Assembly (NCBI GenBank): GCA_020741775.1
Contig: DYYG01000063.1
Span: 150,429-214,428, forward strand
From: Methylorubrum populi
GTDB taxonomy: Bacteria; Pseudomonadota; Alphaproteobacteria; Rhizobiales; Beijerinckiaceae
Reading direction: 5' to 3'
Length of the DNA: 64,000 nucleotides
Both the position numbers and the translations under genes were made by a program. Every line of letters begins with the position of its first letter. The first letter of the stretch is position 1. This document shows positions 8,359 through 16,243 of the stretch, piece by piece. The notes beneath the pieces are model-generated. The model saw only the letters and a program-made list of their open reading frames with translations. It was not told the origin of the DNA and ran no database searches.

Positions 8359-8856
8359 ATGGCAGGCGAGCCCCTGAGCCAGCGTTGGCTGACCTATACC
8401 CATGCGCTCCTCCTCTCCGGCCGCCAGTGGCGGCGGCTCGCCAACGCCACCACGGAGGCGCACGGTGTTTCCGAGGCGAAGGCGTTGCCGCTGGTGCTGA
8501 TCGGCCGCCTGGGCGGCGAACCGCGCCAAAATACCCTCGCCGAGGCCGTCGGGATCGAGGGGCCGTCGCTCGTGCGCCTCCTGGACCAGCTCGAAACGGC
8601 CGGCCTCGTCATGCGCAGGGAGGACCCGACCGACCGTCGCGCCAAGGTTTTGAGCCTCACCGACACGGGACGCTCCGTGGTCGCGGGGATCGAGGCAGAC
8701 CTCGACGGATTGCGGAAGGCGGTGTTCTCGAAGGTGAGCGCGTCCGATCTGGAGGCCAGCCTGCGGGTGTTCCAGGCCATTCAGGACCATTTGGGCGGCC
8801 CGTCCGAGCCCGGCATGGCCCGGGACAGGATCGCGCATGGCGAGGCCGCGGAATGA
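8359..8856 (+). CDS. MarR-family transcriptional regulator
   Basis: Winged-helix repressor of 165 residues, probably releasing DNA when an aromatic acid binds. Seen: helix-turn-helix segment with QNTLAEAVGIEGPSLVRLLD and the wing MRREDPTDRRAKVLSLT, the MarR signature. The ATG at 8359 follows GGGAGGGAACAGG; the GTG at 8326 is less likely. Its stop overlaps the next gene as ATGA, so it is the first gene of the efflux operon. The palindrome at 8283-8317 is its likely operator. Confidence 0.88.
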   Translation: MAGEPLSQRWLTYTHALLLSGRQWRRLANATTEAHGVSEAKALPLVLIGRLGGEPRQNTLAEAVGIEGPSLVRLLDQLETAGLVMRREDPTDRRAKVLSLTDTGRSVVAGIEADLDGLRKAVFSKVSASDLEASLRVFQAIQDHLGGPSEPGMARDRIAHGEAAE

Positions 8857-10895
8857 CCCTGCCGGGCTGGCGCGATTGGGCCTTCTCGCTCAAGACGTTC
8901 GCGGCGGCCATGCTGGCCCTGTTTCTGGCGTTCTGGATCGACCTGCCGAACCCCTACTGGGCGCTCGGCACCGTCTACATCACCAGCCAGGTGCTCGCCG
9001 GCGCGACCCGCTCGAAGGCACTCTACCGGGTGCTCGGAACCCTGCTCGGGGCCGTGGTCACGGTGGCCCTCGTGCCGAACCTTGTGAACGCCCCGGAACT
9101 TCTCACCCTGGCCATCGCGCTCTGGGTGGCGACCTGCCTGTATTTCTCGCTGCTCGACCGCACCCCGCGCAGCTACCTGATGATGCTCGGCGGCTATACG
9201 GCGGCGCTGATCGGCTTCCCGGCCGTCGGCGACCCCGGGACGATGTTCGACACCGCAGTGGCGCGCGCCGAGGAGATCACCCTCGGCATCCTCTGCGCCA
9301 GCCTGGTGAACACGGTCGTGCTGCCGCAATCGGTGGCGCCGGTGATCACCGCTCGGCTCGAACTCTGGCTGCGCGACGCCCGGGCCTGGGTCATCGACGT
9401 CCTGGGCCGCGCCCGCACGGCGAAGGACACGCAGGCGACGCGATTGAAGCTGGCCTCCGACGCCGTGGCCTTCGACGCGCTGGCGACCCCGCTGCGCTAC
9501 GACATGACCGGCGCGGAACGCTCTGCCGAGGCGATGGCGACGCTGCGCCAGCACATGCTGATGTTCCTGCCCATCGCCTCTGCCGTCTCGGATCGTATCG
9601 AGACGCTGGAGCGTGCGGACGCCCTGCCTCAGCGCCTTCGCATTCTTCTCGACGACATGGCCGCATGGCTCGCCTCCGGAACCACCGAGCAGGCCGAGGC
9701 GGATCGCCTGAAGGCCGCCGCCGACGCCCTCGAACCTGGGCTCGGCGAGCGGCCGTCCTGGGATGCCCTGGTGCTGGCGAGCCTCTTGGCGCGCCTGCGC
9801 GACTTCATCGACCTGCGCCAGGACGCCCGCATCCTGCAGCGGCACATTGCCGACGGGACACCGGTCACCGAGGACCTGACCTTCCGCTACACCGCCGCGG
9901 CGCGCACGATCCGCCACCGTGACCATGGCATGGCGCTGCTATCGGCTTTGGGCGTATTTCTGACCATTCTGGTCACCTGCGCGATCTGGATCGCGACCGG
10001 GTGGCCGCACGGCTCGGCCGCCCCGATGATGGCGGCGGTCGGCTGCAGCTTCTTCGCCGCCCAGGACGATCCTGCGCCGTTCATCCTCAGTTTCGCCAAC
10101 TCGGCGATCCTCGGCGCACTCGGGGCGGGCGCCTACCTGTTCGCGGTCCTGCCGCTCGCCACGACCTTCGAGATGCTGGTCCTCGCGCTGGCCCCGGCCC
10201 TGCTGATCTGCGGCGTGTTCATGGCCCAGCCGAAGACCGCGCCCCTGGCGATGGGCGCGGCGGTCAACGGTTCGACCATGATCGCCCTCCAGGGCAGCTA
10301 CACGGGGGACTTCGCCGCCTTCACCAACGCCTCCATTGCGGTCATCGTAGGGATGTGGGTGGCGGCCATCGTCACGCGCCTCGTCCGCTCGGTCGGCGCC
10401 GGCTGGTCGGCGCGGCGCCTGCGGGCCATCAACCGCCGCAGTCTCGCCCGCGCCGCCGAGCGCCAGGGCGCGCAGAACGGCCTCGAACTCGCGGCCCTGA
10501 TGCTCGACCGGGTCGGCCTGATCGCGCCGCGGCTGGCCGCCCTGCCGAACGAGGACGCGGAGTGGACCGCGGATCTGCTGGCCGAAGTGCGCGTCGGCAT
10601 CAACCTCGTGGAATTGCGGCGCGACCGTCGGCAACTCTCGAAGCCTGCCCGGGACGCCGTCGAGACGCTTCTCGCCGCGCTGTCGCGGCATTTCGGGACG
10701 GGGGCAGGGCAGCCTGCCCTCGCATTGCTCGACACCATCGACGGTGCCCTCGGCGCCGTTTCCCACGATGCGCGGCGGGCACCGGGGCGTGCCGCGCTGA
10801 TGGGGCTCGTCGGCATCCGGCGCGGCCTGTTTCCCGATGCGCCGCCCTATCGTCCGACCCTGCCTTCGACCACGCATCCGGAACTCGCGGCATGA
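8853..10895 (+). CDS. FUSC-family (AaeB-like) inner-membrane efflux protein
   Basis: Membrane component of an aromatic or phenolic acid exporter, 680 residues. Two blocks of transmembrane helices (residues about 10-150 and 350-500) are each followed by a long cytoplasmic helical part, the FUSC/AaeB layout. The start is fixed by the ATGA overlap with marR. It overlaps the DUF1656 gene by ATGA as well. The MarR-FUSC-DUF1656-HlyD order is that of aaeR-type loci, although E. coli uses a LysR regulator. The substrate is inferred only from the family. Confidence 0.87.
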   Translation: MTLPGWRDWAFSLKTFAAAMLALFLAFWIDLPNPYWALGTVYITSQVLAGATRSKALYRVLGTLLGAVVTVALVPNLVNAPELLTLAIALWVATCLYFSLLDRTPRSYLMMLGGYTAALIGFPAVGDPGTMFDTAVARAEEITLGILCASLVNTVVLPQSVAPVITARLELWLRDARAWVIDVLGRARTAKDTQATRLKLASDAVAFDALATPLRYDMTGAERSAEAMATLRQHMLMFLPIASAVSDRIETLERADALPQRLRILLDDMAAWLASGTTEQAEADRLKAAADALEPGLGERPSWDALVLASLLARLRDFIDLRQDARILQRHIADGTPVTEDLTFRYTAAARTIRHRDHGMALLSALGVFLTILVTCAIWIATGWPHGSAAPMMAAVGCSFFAAQDDPAPFILSFANSAILGALGAGAYLFAVLPLATTFEMLVLALAPALLICGVFMAQPKTAPLAMGAAVNGSTMIALQGSYTGDFAAFTNASIAVIVGMWVAAIVTRLVRSVGAGWSARRLRAINRRSLARAAERQGAQNGLELAALMLDRVGLIAPRLAALPNEDAEWTADLLAEVRVGINLVELRRDRRQLSKPARDAVETLLAALSRHFGTGAGQPALALLDTIDGALGAVSHDARRAPGRAALMGLVGIRRGLFPDAPPYRPTLPSTTHPELAA

Positions 10896-11101
10896 CGGGT
10901 GAACTCGACCTCTACGGCGTCTTCGTGCCGAGCTTGGCGGCCTGGATGCTGATCGCCTTCGCCCTCAGCCTACCCCTAAGGCGGCTGCTGGCCTGGACCG
11001 GATTCTACCGCGTGGTCTGGCACCGGCCCCTGTTCGATCTCGCCCTCTACGTCGTGCTCCTCGGCGCCGTGGTTTCGGTGGCGGTGCCGCTCACCTCGTA
11101 A
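10892..11101 (+). CDS. DUF1656 small membrane protein (AaeX-like)
   Basis: 69 residues with two hydrophobic segments (SLAAWMLIAFALSLPL and LFDLALYVVLLGAVVSVAV) and the DUF1656 feature FYRVVWHRPLFDLALY. Its start overlaps the FUSC stop by 4 bases (ATGA). DUF1656 proteins almost always sit between a FUSC permease and an HlyD-type fusion protein. Their role is not known, though assistance in complex assembly is often assumed. Confidence 0.88.
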   Translation: MTGELDLYGVFVPSLAAWMLIAFALSLPLRRLLAWTGFYRVVWHRPLFDLALYVVLLGAVVSVAVPLTS

Positions 11102-11154
11102 GCGGCGCTCGTCCAGCGGCGCCTCTTCTTAGACCAGACCTTCCGGAATCCCCG

Positions 11155-12099
11155 ATGCCTCGGTTCCTCGCCCTCTCGTTCCGCCTCCTCGTCACCCTTG
11201 CGATGGTCGCCGCCGCCATCGTCGTCGGCTTGGCGCTGTGGGACTACTACATGGAGGCGCCGTGGACCCGCGACGGACGGGTGCGCGCCGACGTGGTGCA
11301 GGTGGCCCCGGACGTCTCCGGCCTGGTCACCGAGGTGCTGATCGCGGACAACCAAGTGGTGAAGCGGGGCGACGTGCTGTTCCGCATCGACCCCGACCGC
11401 TTCGCCCTGGCGCTGCGCCAGGCCGAGGCGGTGGTCGAGGGGAAGAAGGCGACCGCCGTGCAAGCCGCGGCCGACTACGCGCGCTACCTCAAGCTCAGCG
11501 ACGCGGCGGCGTCGCAGCAGAGGGTGGAAGCTGCGCAGGCCGCCGACCTGGAAGCCAAGGCCGCCTACGGCCAGGCGGTGGCCGACCGCGACCTCGCTAA
11601 GCTCAACCTCGACCGCTCCGCCGTGAAGGCCTCGGTCAACGGGCGCATCACCAATATGGGCCTGCGGCCCGGCACCTATGTCTCGACCGGCCACGGCGTG
11701 ATGGCGCTGATCGACAGCGACACCCTGCGGGTCGAGGGCTATTTCGAGGAGACCAAGTTGCCGCGCATCCATGTGGGCGACAGGGCCAGCATCCGCCTGA
11801 TGGGCGAGAACGGGACGCTGACCGGCCACGTGGAGAGTTTCGCGGGCGGCATCGAGGACCGGGAGCGAACGGCGGGCTCGAACCTGCTCGCCAGCGTCAA
11901 CCCGACCTTCGCCTGGGTGCGGCTCGCCCAGCGCATCCCGGTGCGGATCAAGCTCGACGGCGTCCCCGATCAGACCCGGCTGGTCGCGGGCCGCACCGCC
12001 ACGGTCGCGGTCGAGCCCGAGGGCGAGACCCCGCACTTCAGCCTGTTCGGCTCCTGGCGCGGAGCCCCGCCGCCCGCCGGGAAGACCAACGCTCGCTGA
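11155..12099 (+). CDS. HlyD/AaeA-type membrane fusion protein
   Basis: Periplasmic adaptor, 314 residues, linking the FUSC permease to an outer-membrane channel. One N-terminal membrane anchor (LLVTLAMVAAAIVVGLALW) precedes APWTRDGRVRADVVQVAP, characteristic of AaeA-type adaptors. A lipoyl half-motif (VAPDVSGLVTEVLIADNQ), a short coiled-coil hairpin near residues 85-150 and the beta-barrel follow. It lies 53 bases after DUF1656 and is probably co-transcribed. No outer-membrane channel gene is in the operon. Confidence 0.9.
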   Translation: MPRFLALSFRLLVTLAMVAAAIVVGLALWDYYMEAPWTRDGRVRADVVQVAPDVSGLVTEVLIADNQVVKRGDVLFRIDPDRFALALRQAEAVVEGKKATAVQAAADYARYLKLSDAAASQQRVEAAQAADLEAKAAYGQAVADRDLAKLNLDRSAVKASVNGRITNMGLRPGTYVSTGHGVMALIDSDTLRVEGYFEETKLPRIHVGDRASIRLMGENGTLTGHVESFAGGIEDRERTAGSNLLASVNPTFAWVRLAQRIPVRIKLDGVPDQTRLVAGRTATVAVEPEGETPHFSLFGSWRGAPPPAGKTNAR

Positions 12100-12158
12100 C
12101 CGCCTGCTCAGGAGCCCGAGTTCCAAGCGTGCACCCCCCACCGATCGGAGCCCGCCCC

Positions 12159-13046
12159 ATGACCGACCCCGCACCGAAACCCGGCGATGGCCGGACGGGT
12201 GGCATCCTGGCCAACGCCCCGTACCGCGTCGCCTCGGTGACCCTGGTGGCGAACGACCTCGCGAAGGTCGCGCGGTTCTACCAGGACGTCATCGGCCTCG
12301 CGTCCATCTCCCAGGAGCCCAGCTTGGTCCGTCTCGGTGTCGGGGCCACCGTCGTCCTCTCGCTCCGAGCGGACCCGGACGCCCGGCCGTGGTCGCAGGG
12401 GGAGGCGGGGCTATTCCACACCGCCTTCCTGCTTCCGACCCGCGCCGATCTCGGTGCTTGGCTCCGCCACGCCGAGGAGGCCGGCATTACGCTCACCGGC
12501 GCGGCCGACCATCTCGTCAGCGAGGCGGTCTACCTCACCGACCCGGAGGGCAACGGCATCGAGATCTATGTCGATCGCCCCGACCCGGCATGGCAGTGGA
12601 CCGAGGACGGCTCGGTGGTGATGCGCAACGCGCGGCTGGACCACGCCGGCCTCGTCGCTGCCGCCGACCAGCCCTGGGCCGGGATGCCGGCGGGGTCTCG
12701 CGTCGGGCACGTCCACCTGCAGGTCGGCGACCTCGATGCGACGGAACGGTTCTACGCCGGCCTGCTCGGCTTCGACATCATGTGCCGCTATCCCGGCGCC
12801 CTGTTCCTCGGCTCGGGCGGCTACCACCACCAGCTTGCCGGCAACATCTGGAACAGCCAGGGCGCTCCGGTCCGCGCCGACGGGACAACGGGTCTCGCGG
12901 AGATCACCTTGGTCGCCGACGACGACATATCGGAATCGGTCCGGAGCCGCTTCCGGGACGCCGGCCTCCCCCTCATCGAGGACGGTGAGACGCTCGTCCT
13001 GCGCGATCCGTGGGGGACGAGCCTGCGGCTCGCCCCGAAACCCTGA
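12159..13046 (+). CDS. Two-domain VOC-family protein (catechol 2,3-dioxygenase/CatE-like)
   Basis: 295 residues with two vicinal-oxygen-chelate modules. The first (about 14-135) contains VASVTLVANDLAKVARFYQD; the second (about 160-290) begins VGHVHLQVGDLDATERFY. Candidate metal ligands are His in the second module start (GHVHLQ), His in GGYHHQLAGN and a Glu near each module end. This layout matches CatE-type extradiol dioxygenases and related glyoxalase-fold enzymes. ATG at 12159 chosen over GTG at 12129. It follows the aromatic-acid efflux operon by 59 bases, so a role in aromatic turnover is plausible but not proven. Confidence 0.8.
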   Translation: MTDPAPKPGDGRTGGILANAPYRVASVTLVANDLAKVARFYQDVIGLASISQEPSLVRLGVGATVVLSLRADPDARPWSQGEAGLFHTAFLLPTRADLGAWLRHAEEAGITLTGAADHLVSEAVYLTDPEGNGIEIYVDRPDPAWQWTEDGSVVMRNARLDHAGLVAAADQPWAGMPAGSRVGHVHLQVGDLDATERFYAGLLGFDIMCRYPGALFLGSGGYHHQLAGNIWNSQGAPVRADGTTGLAEITLVADDDISESVRSRFRDAGLPLIEDGETLVLRDPWGTSLRLAPKP

Positions 13047-13070
13047 CGCTTCGGGTGGACGCCGGCCGCC

Positions 13071-13625
13071 TCAGCGTGAGGTCGAATCCACCGTCACCGG
13101 CGCCAACCAAGAGCCGGCCGCCGCCAGCATCGTCTCCACGCCGTTCCTGAGGGTCGGTGTCAGCACGGGGGCGTATTCCGGCGAGTGGTTCGAGGGCAGG
13201 GCATTCAGGGTCCCATCCTTCGCCGCCTCGGCGTAAAGCGTCGGGTCGGTCCCGCCCACGAACCGGAACACCGAGGGCACGTCCCAGGCTCGAGCGAAGA
13301 CGCTGAAGTCCTCGCTGGCGGCCGCGTTACCCGCCGGCTGCACCTGCTCCGCCCCCAGGCGCTGCTTCAACGCCCCGGTCACCTCGGCCGTCGCGTCCGC
13401 ATCGTTCACCGTAAGGGGGAAACGCCCGAGTTGGATGAGAAGGGGCGGCTTCGGAGCGCCGGAGATGGAGGCCTCGCCTTCGACAATCCTTTTGATCGAC
13501 GAGAGCACCTTATCTCGCACCCGGTCGTCGTAGGTCCGGACATTGAGCTGGAGCTCGACTTGGTCCGGGATGAGGTTCGCGCTGGAACCGGCCTGCAACG
13601 AGCCTACCCCGTGCCTGCACAGCAA
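13071..13625 (-). pseudogene. C-terminal fragment of an M20-family amidohydrolase/peptidase
   Basis: About 180 residues match the C-terminal half of hippurate-hydrolase-like M20D enzymes: end of the dimerisation domain (VGSLQAGSSANLIPDQVEL) and then the catalytic domain's last third (AASEDFSVFA, LPSNHSPEYAP with the metal-ligand His). The N-terminal catalytic half with the HxD metal motif is absent, and homology stops near 13610. No plausible upstream exon-like remainder is seen up to 13830. I read it as a truncated remnant. Confidence 0.75.
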
Positions 13626-13906
13626 GGTGAAGCGCCAACTTTCACAGCCCGTCCGTCACCTGCCACGGTTTCCCATGATCGCGGACGGCGCGGAGGCACG
13701 TTGGATCTCGGTGCTTGAGCGGGAGAACTGCACCAAACGAACAGGATCCTGCGCAAGGCGAGCCCGGATTTTGCCGCTGCCGAGTTCAGCCACCGGTCGC
13801 TTCCGCGATCAGCCCGCGCCATCGATCAAAAAATGATGCTTGCGACGGAACCCCACCGGTTGCACCGCGTTACGCGCGTGCGAGGCCCAGTCGGGCTCGC
13901 ATGATA
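13626..13906. other. Intergenic stretch with possible RpoH-type promoter
   Basis: No protein is recognisable here. CTTCCG (13800-13805), 13 bases, then CCATCG (13819-13824) is a weak match to the sigma-32 pattern (CTTGAA, 13-14 bases, CCCCAT). A start near 13832 would give an untranslated leader of about 135 bases for the hsp20 gene at 13969, a good size for a ROSE leader. The promoter call is tentative. Confidence 0.3.
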
Positions 13907-13968
13907 GGCGCCGGTCACACGGTGTCCGGCGCACCTTGTCATCACGTTGCTCAATGGAGGATGTGGTT
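13907..13968 (+). ncRNA. ROSE-like RNA thermometer in the hsp20 leader
   Basis: Two hairpins can be drawn. The first pairs GCGCCGG (13908-13914) with CCGGCGC (13926-13932). The second pairs ATCAC (13941-13945) with GTGGT (13963-13967), then G-U, U-A, U-G, a G13949 opposite G13959 mismatch, a bulged C13950, and U-A, C-G closing on AATG. This puts TTGCTC against the Shine-Dalgarno GGAGGA (13956-13961). TTGCT facing the ribosome site with a G-G pair is the hallmark of ROSE elements before rhizobial small heat-shock genes. Melting at high temperature would free the ribosome site. Confidence 0.78.
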
Positions 13969-14457
13969 ATGAGGACCTACGACGTTGCGCCCCTGTTCCG
14001 CTCGTCCGTCGGCTTCGACAGGCTTTTCGATCTGCTGAGCCAAGCCGAACGAGCCGAGGCGTCATCCGCTTGGCCACCCTACGATATCGAGAAAGTGGCC
14101 GATGATGCGTACCGCATCACCATGGCGGTCGCCGGCTTCACGCCGGACGAGATCGAATTGACCCAGCACGATACCGCGCTCCTCGTCTCGGGCCAGAAAC
14201 GGAGCCCGGAGCGGGAGAATCCGCGCCAGTTCCTGCATCACGGGATTGCCGCGCGAACCTTCCGCCAGACCTTCAATCTGGCCGACCATGTGCAGGTCAC
14301 GGGAGCCAGCCTGGAGAATGGCCTGCTGACCGTCGACCTCAAGCGCGAGGTGCCGGAGGCGCTCAAGCCTCGCCGCATCGCCATCGGCGGCCGACAGGTC
14401 GCCGCCGGTCAGGACAACGCGCATGCCGCGATCGAGGACCGGGCCAAGGCGGCCTGA
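13969..14457 (+). CDS. Small heat-shock protein Hsp20 (IbpA-like)
   Basis: ATP-independent holdase chaperone, 162 residues. N-terminus VAPLFRSSVGFDRLFDLL is typical of rhizobial class A sHsps. The alpha-crystallin domain spans about residues 35-135 with YRITMAVAGFTPDEIELTQ and the GLLTVDLKREVPE beta strand before the C-terminal extension KPRRIAI (the I-x-I type motif). The ATG at 13969 is 8 bases after GGAGG; an upstream ATG at 13954 lies inside the thermometer. Expression is likely heat-induced through the ROSE-like leader. Confidence 0.93.
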   Translation: MRTYDVAPLFRSSVGFDRLFDLLSQAERAEASSAWPPYDIEKVADDAYRITMAVAGFTPDEIELTQHDTALLVSGQKRSPERENPRQFLHHGIAARTFRQTFNLADHVQVTGASLENGLLTVDLKREVPEALKPRRIAIGGRQVAAGQDNAHAAIEDRAKAA

Positions 14458-14483
14458 GAGTCCCGTCGGCAAGGATCGGGCCT

Positions 14484-14550
14484 GCACGGGTCCGTTGGCC
14501 CGTGCGTCCCAGCTTAGCCCTTCGCACAGATCGCAGCCTTTCGCACAGAT
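14484..14550 (+). promoter_or_regulatory. Hairpin plus direct repeat ahead of the second hsp20
   Basis: GCACGGG (14484-14490) and CCCGTGC (14499-14505) form a perfect 7-bp stem. TTCGCACAGAT then occurs twice with a 19-base period (14521-14531 and 14540-14550), ending 15 bases before the ATG at 14566. No TTGCT anti-Shine-Dalgarno motif is present, so this leader does not look like ROSE. The hairpin lacks a T-run, so it is a poor terminator. Confidence 0.45.
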
Positions 14551-14565
14551 TGATGGAGATGAGCC

Positions 14566-15087
14566 ATGAGTGTGAGAGATCTGATCCCGTGGGGCCGCGG
14601 CACCAGCGCCCCGGTATCGCAGGCGCCGCGCACCGAGCCCCCGCACCCTCTCCTGACGCTCCACCGCGAGGTGAACCGCCTGTTCGACGACGTGTTCAGC
14701 GGTTTCGGCGTGGGAACGACCGGTCTGTCCGCCCGCCATTTCGGCTGGCCCAGCGTCGAGATGGCCGAGACAGATCAGGGAATCCGCGTCTCGGCCGAAC
14801 TACCGGGCCTGAACGAGGCGGATGTCGAGATCCTGATCGACGACGACGTCCTCACCCTGCGCGGCGAGAAGCGGGCCGAGGCGAACGACACGGAGCGTGG
14901 CTATTCCGAGCGCTCCTACGGTCGGTTCGAGCGCGTCATCGCTCTGCCCTTCGCGGTCGAGGAGGAGAAGGCCGAGGCCTCGTTCAAGGACGGGGTGCTC
15001 ACCGTGACGCTTCCGCGCTCGGCCAAGGCGCCGACGCGAGGGCGGCGGATCGCGATCAACGCCCTCTCGTCATCGAAGCCCCAGTGA
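14566..15087 (+). CDS. Second small heat-shock protein, Hsp20 class C-like
   Basis: 173 residues. The N-terminus (RDLIPWGRG, then LLTLHREVNRLFDDVFSGF) and the alpha-crystallin domain (residues about 60-165; WPSVEMAETDQGIRVSAEL, DGVLTVTLPRS) are of the Hsp20 type seen next to stress genes in alphaproteobacteria. It ends KAPTRGRRIAINAL with an I-x-I motif. It differs clearly from the neighbour at 13969, so the two are distinct classes rather than a recent duplication; sHsps of different classes often form separate oligomers. Confidence 0.92.
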   Translation: MSVRDLIPWGRGTSAPVSQAPRTEPPHPLLTLHREVNRLFDDVFSGFGVGTTGLSARHFGWPSVEMAETDQGIRVSAELPGLNEADVEILIDDDVLTLRGEKRAEANDTERGYSERSYGRFERVIALPFAVEEEKAEASFKDGVLTVTLPRSAKAPTRGRRIAINALSSSKPQ

Positions 15088-15318
15088 CGGTGGCGCCCTC
15101 TTGCGAGAGGGACAAGACCGACGATCGAACGCATCACATGCCAACCGGCGCGGGTCGAACGACCGCGCCGGCCTCTCAACCGTCGCTCGGCGCCGAGATC
15201 GTGGCCGCCTGGAGCACTCTCCGCTGGAGTGGAGACCGCTTCGCCGCAAGCTTCGCGGTTCAGGCGGCCGCATCTCCGGATGCCTGACGTGATCGATACA
15301 TCGGATCGAGAGTCAGAC

Positions 15319-16068
15319 ATGCAGAACCATCGCATGAGCATCGGACACAACAACCCGCCGCCGGTCGAGGCGGTATCCTGGCTTGCCGGGAGGCGGGCCA
15401 TCATCCGCCGGCGCGGGCGGCCCGTCGAATCGGCGGGCCGGGCGCATGAGGATGAGTGGATTCTCACCTTCGAGCGCATCACACCGCCCGAGATCGACGA
15501 GTTGATGGGATGGACGGGCGGCGACGATCCGCTCGCAACGGAGGTCCGTTTGACCTTTGCCACCTGTGCGGAGGCCATCGCGTATGCGGAGCGCGAAGGT
15601 CTCGCCTACAGCGCCGGGCTGGAGGCCGCACCGCGTGGCAAGGCAACGGTGATCGCTCCATGGCAGTGGAGCCGGCGTCCCGCGCCTCCGGTGGGACAGG
15701 CTCTCCGCGCCTCGACGCGGAAGCCATCCCTGATGGGTGAAGCCTCATCGGGGCACCGGCCGGACGACCTGCCGGATTGGGAGCGCGCGCTGGCCAATCC
15801 GGCTGCCGTCTTCGCGACGCCATGGGAGATCGTCGATCACCCGAGGCTGGAGACGGAATGCAAGCGCGAGCTTCTCCGGCGCTGGGGATGGGACGAGTAC
15901 CTCAAGGAGGTGGCCGCGGCCGAGGGCATGGCGGAGGGCGAGTCTTCGCGGCTCGACGAGGTCAAGGCGGCGTTGCTGAGCCTGGACGAAGCTTGGCGGC
16001 CGAAGCCCGTCACGCCGGCCGCGTTCGCATCATCATCTTCGCCGCCGGGAGCGCTTCGCGCGGCCTGA
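15319..16068 (+). CDS. NDUFS4-like domain fused to a C-terminal stress-associated domain
   Basis: About 249 residues. Residues about 20-100 resemble the complex I accessory subunit NDUFS4 (ETC_C1_NDUFA4 family): RRAIIRRRGRPVESAGRA, EWILTFERITPPEIDELMGW, then EAIAYAEREGLAY. A basic linker follows. The C-terminal part (LANPAAVFATPWEIVDHPRL, ELLRRWGWDEYLKEVAAAEG) looks like the short helical proteins (DPAAVFATPEEVL... type) that I know from alphaproteobacterial stress clusters. Start ATG 15319 after GAGAG; the typical MSIGHNNPPP start at 15334 is an alternative. It lies behind two hsp20 genes. Role unknown: a stress paralogue of NDUFS4 is an inference. Confidence 0.7.
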   Translation: MQNHRMSIGHNNPPPVEAVSWLAGRRAIIRRRGRPVESAGRAHEDEWILTFERITPPEIDELMGWTGGDDPLATEVRLTFATCAEAIAYAEREGLAYSAGLEAAPRGKATVIAPWQWSRRPAPPVGQALRASTRKPSLMGEASSGHRPDDLPDWERALANPAAVFATPWEIVDHPRLETECKRELLRRWGWDEYLKEVAAAEGMAEGESSRLDEVKAALLSLDEAWRPKPVTPAAFASSSSPPGALRAA

Positions 16069-16243
16069 TGCGCTTTCAGACGAAGGCGAGGCCGGCCCGC
16101 GACTGACGGCGCGTCGGAGCGAGGACCGTTTTCGGCGACCGCGTCCCGCACCGACCGATCCAAGCGCGGCCGCCGACAACGGGCTTTCGCGCGGCGGCGA
16201 GATGCGGCCGTGCCTGTTCGGACGATTGGAGGGAGTGGAAAGG

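Noticed and set aside
13604..13822. 72-codon minus-strand frame upstream of the M20 remnant
   Set aside because: Does not continue the M20 family and shows no other similarity; chance frame in the broken region.
14458..14565. Second ROSE thermometer before the second hsp20
   Set aside because: No TTGCT anti-ribosome-site motif and no pairing over GGAGATGAG that I could draw.
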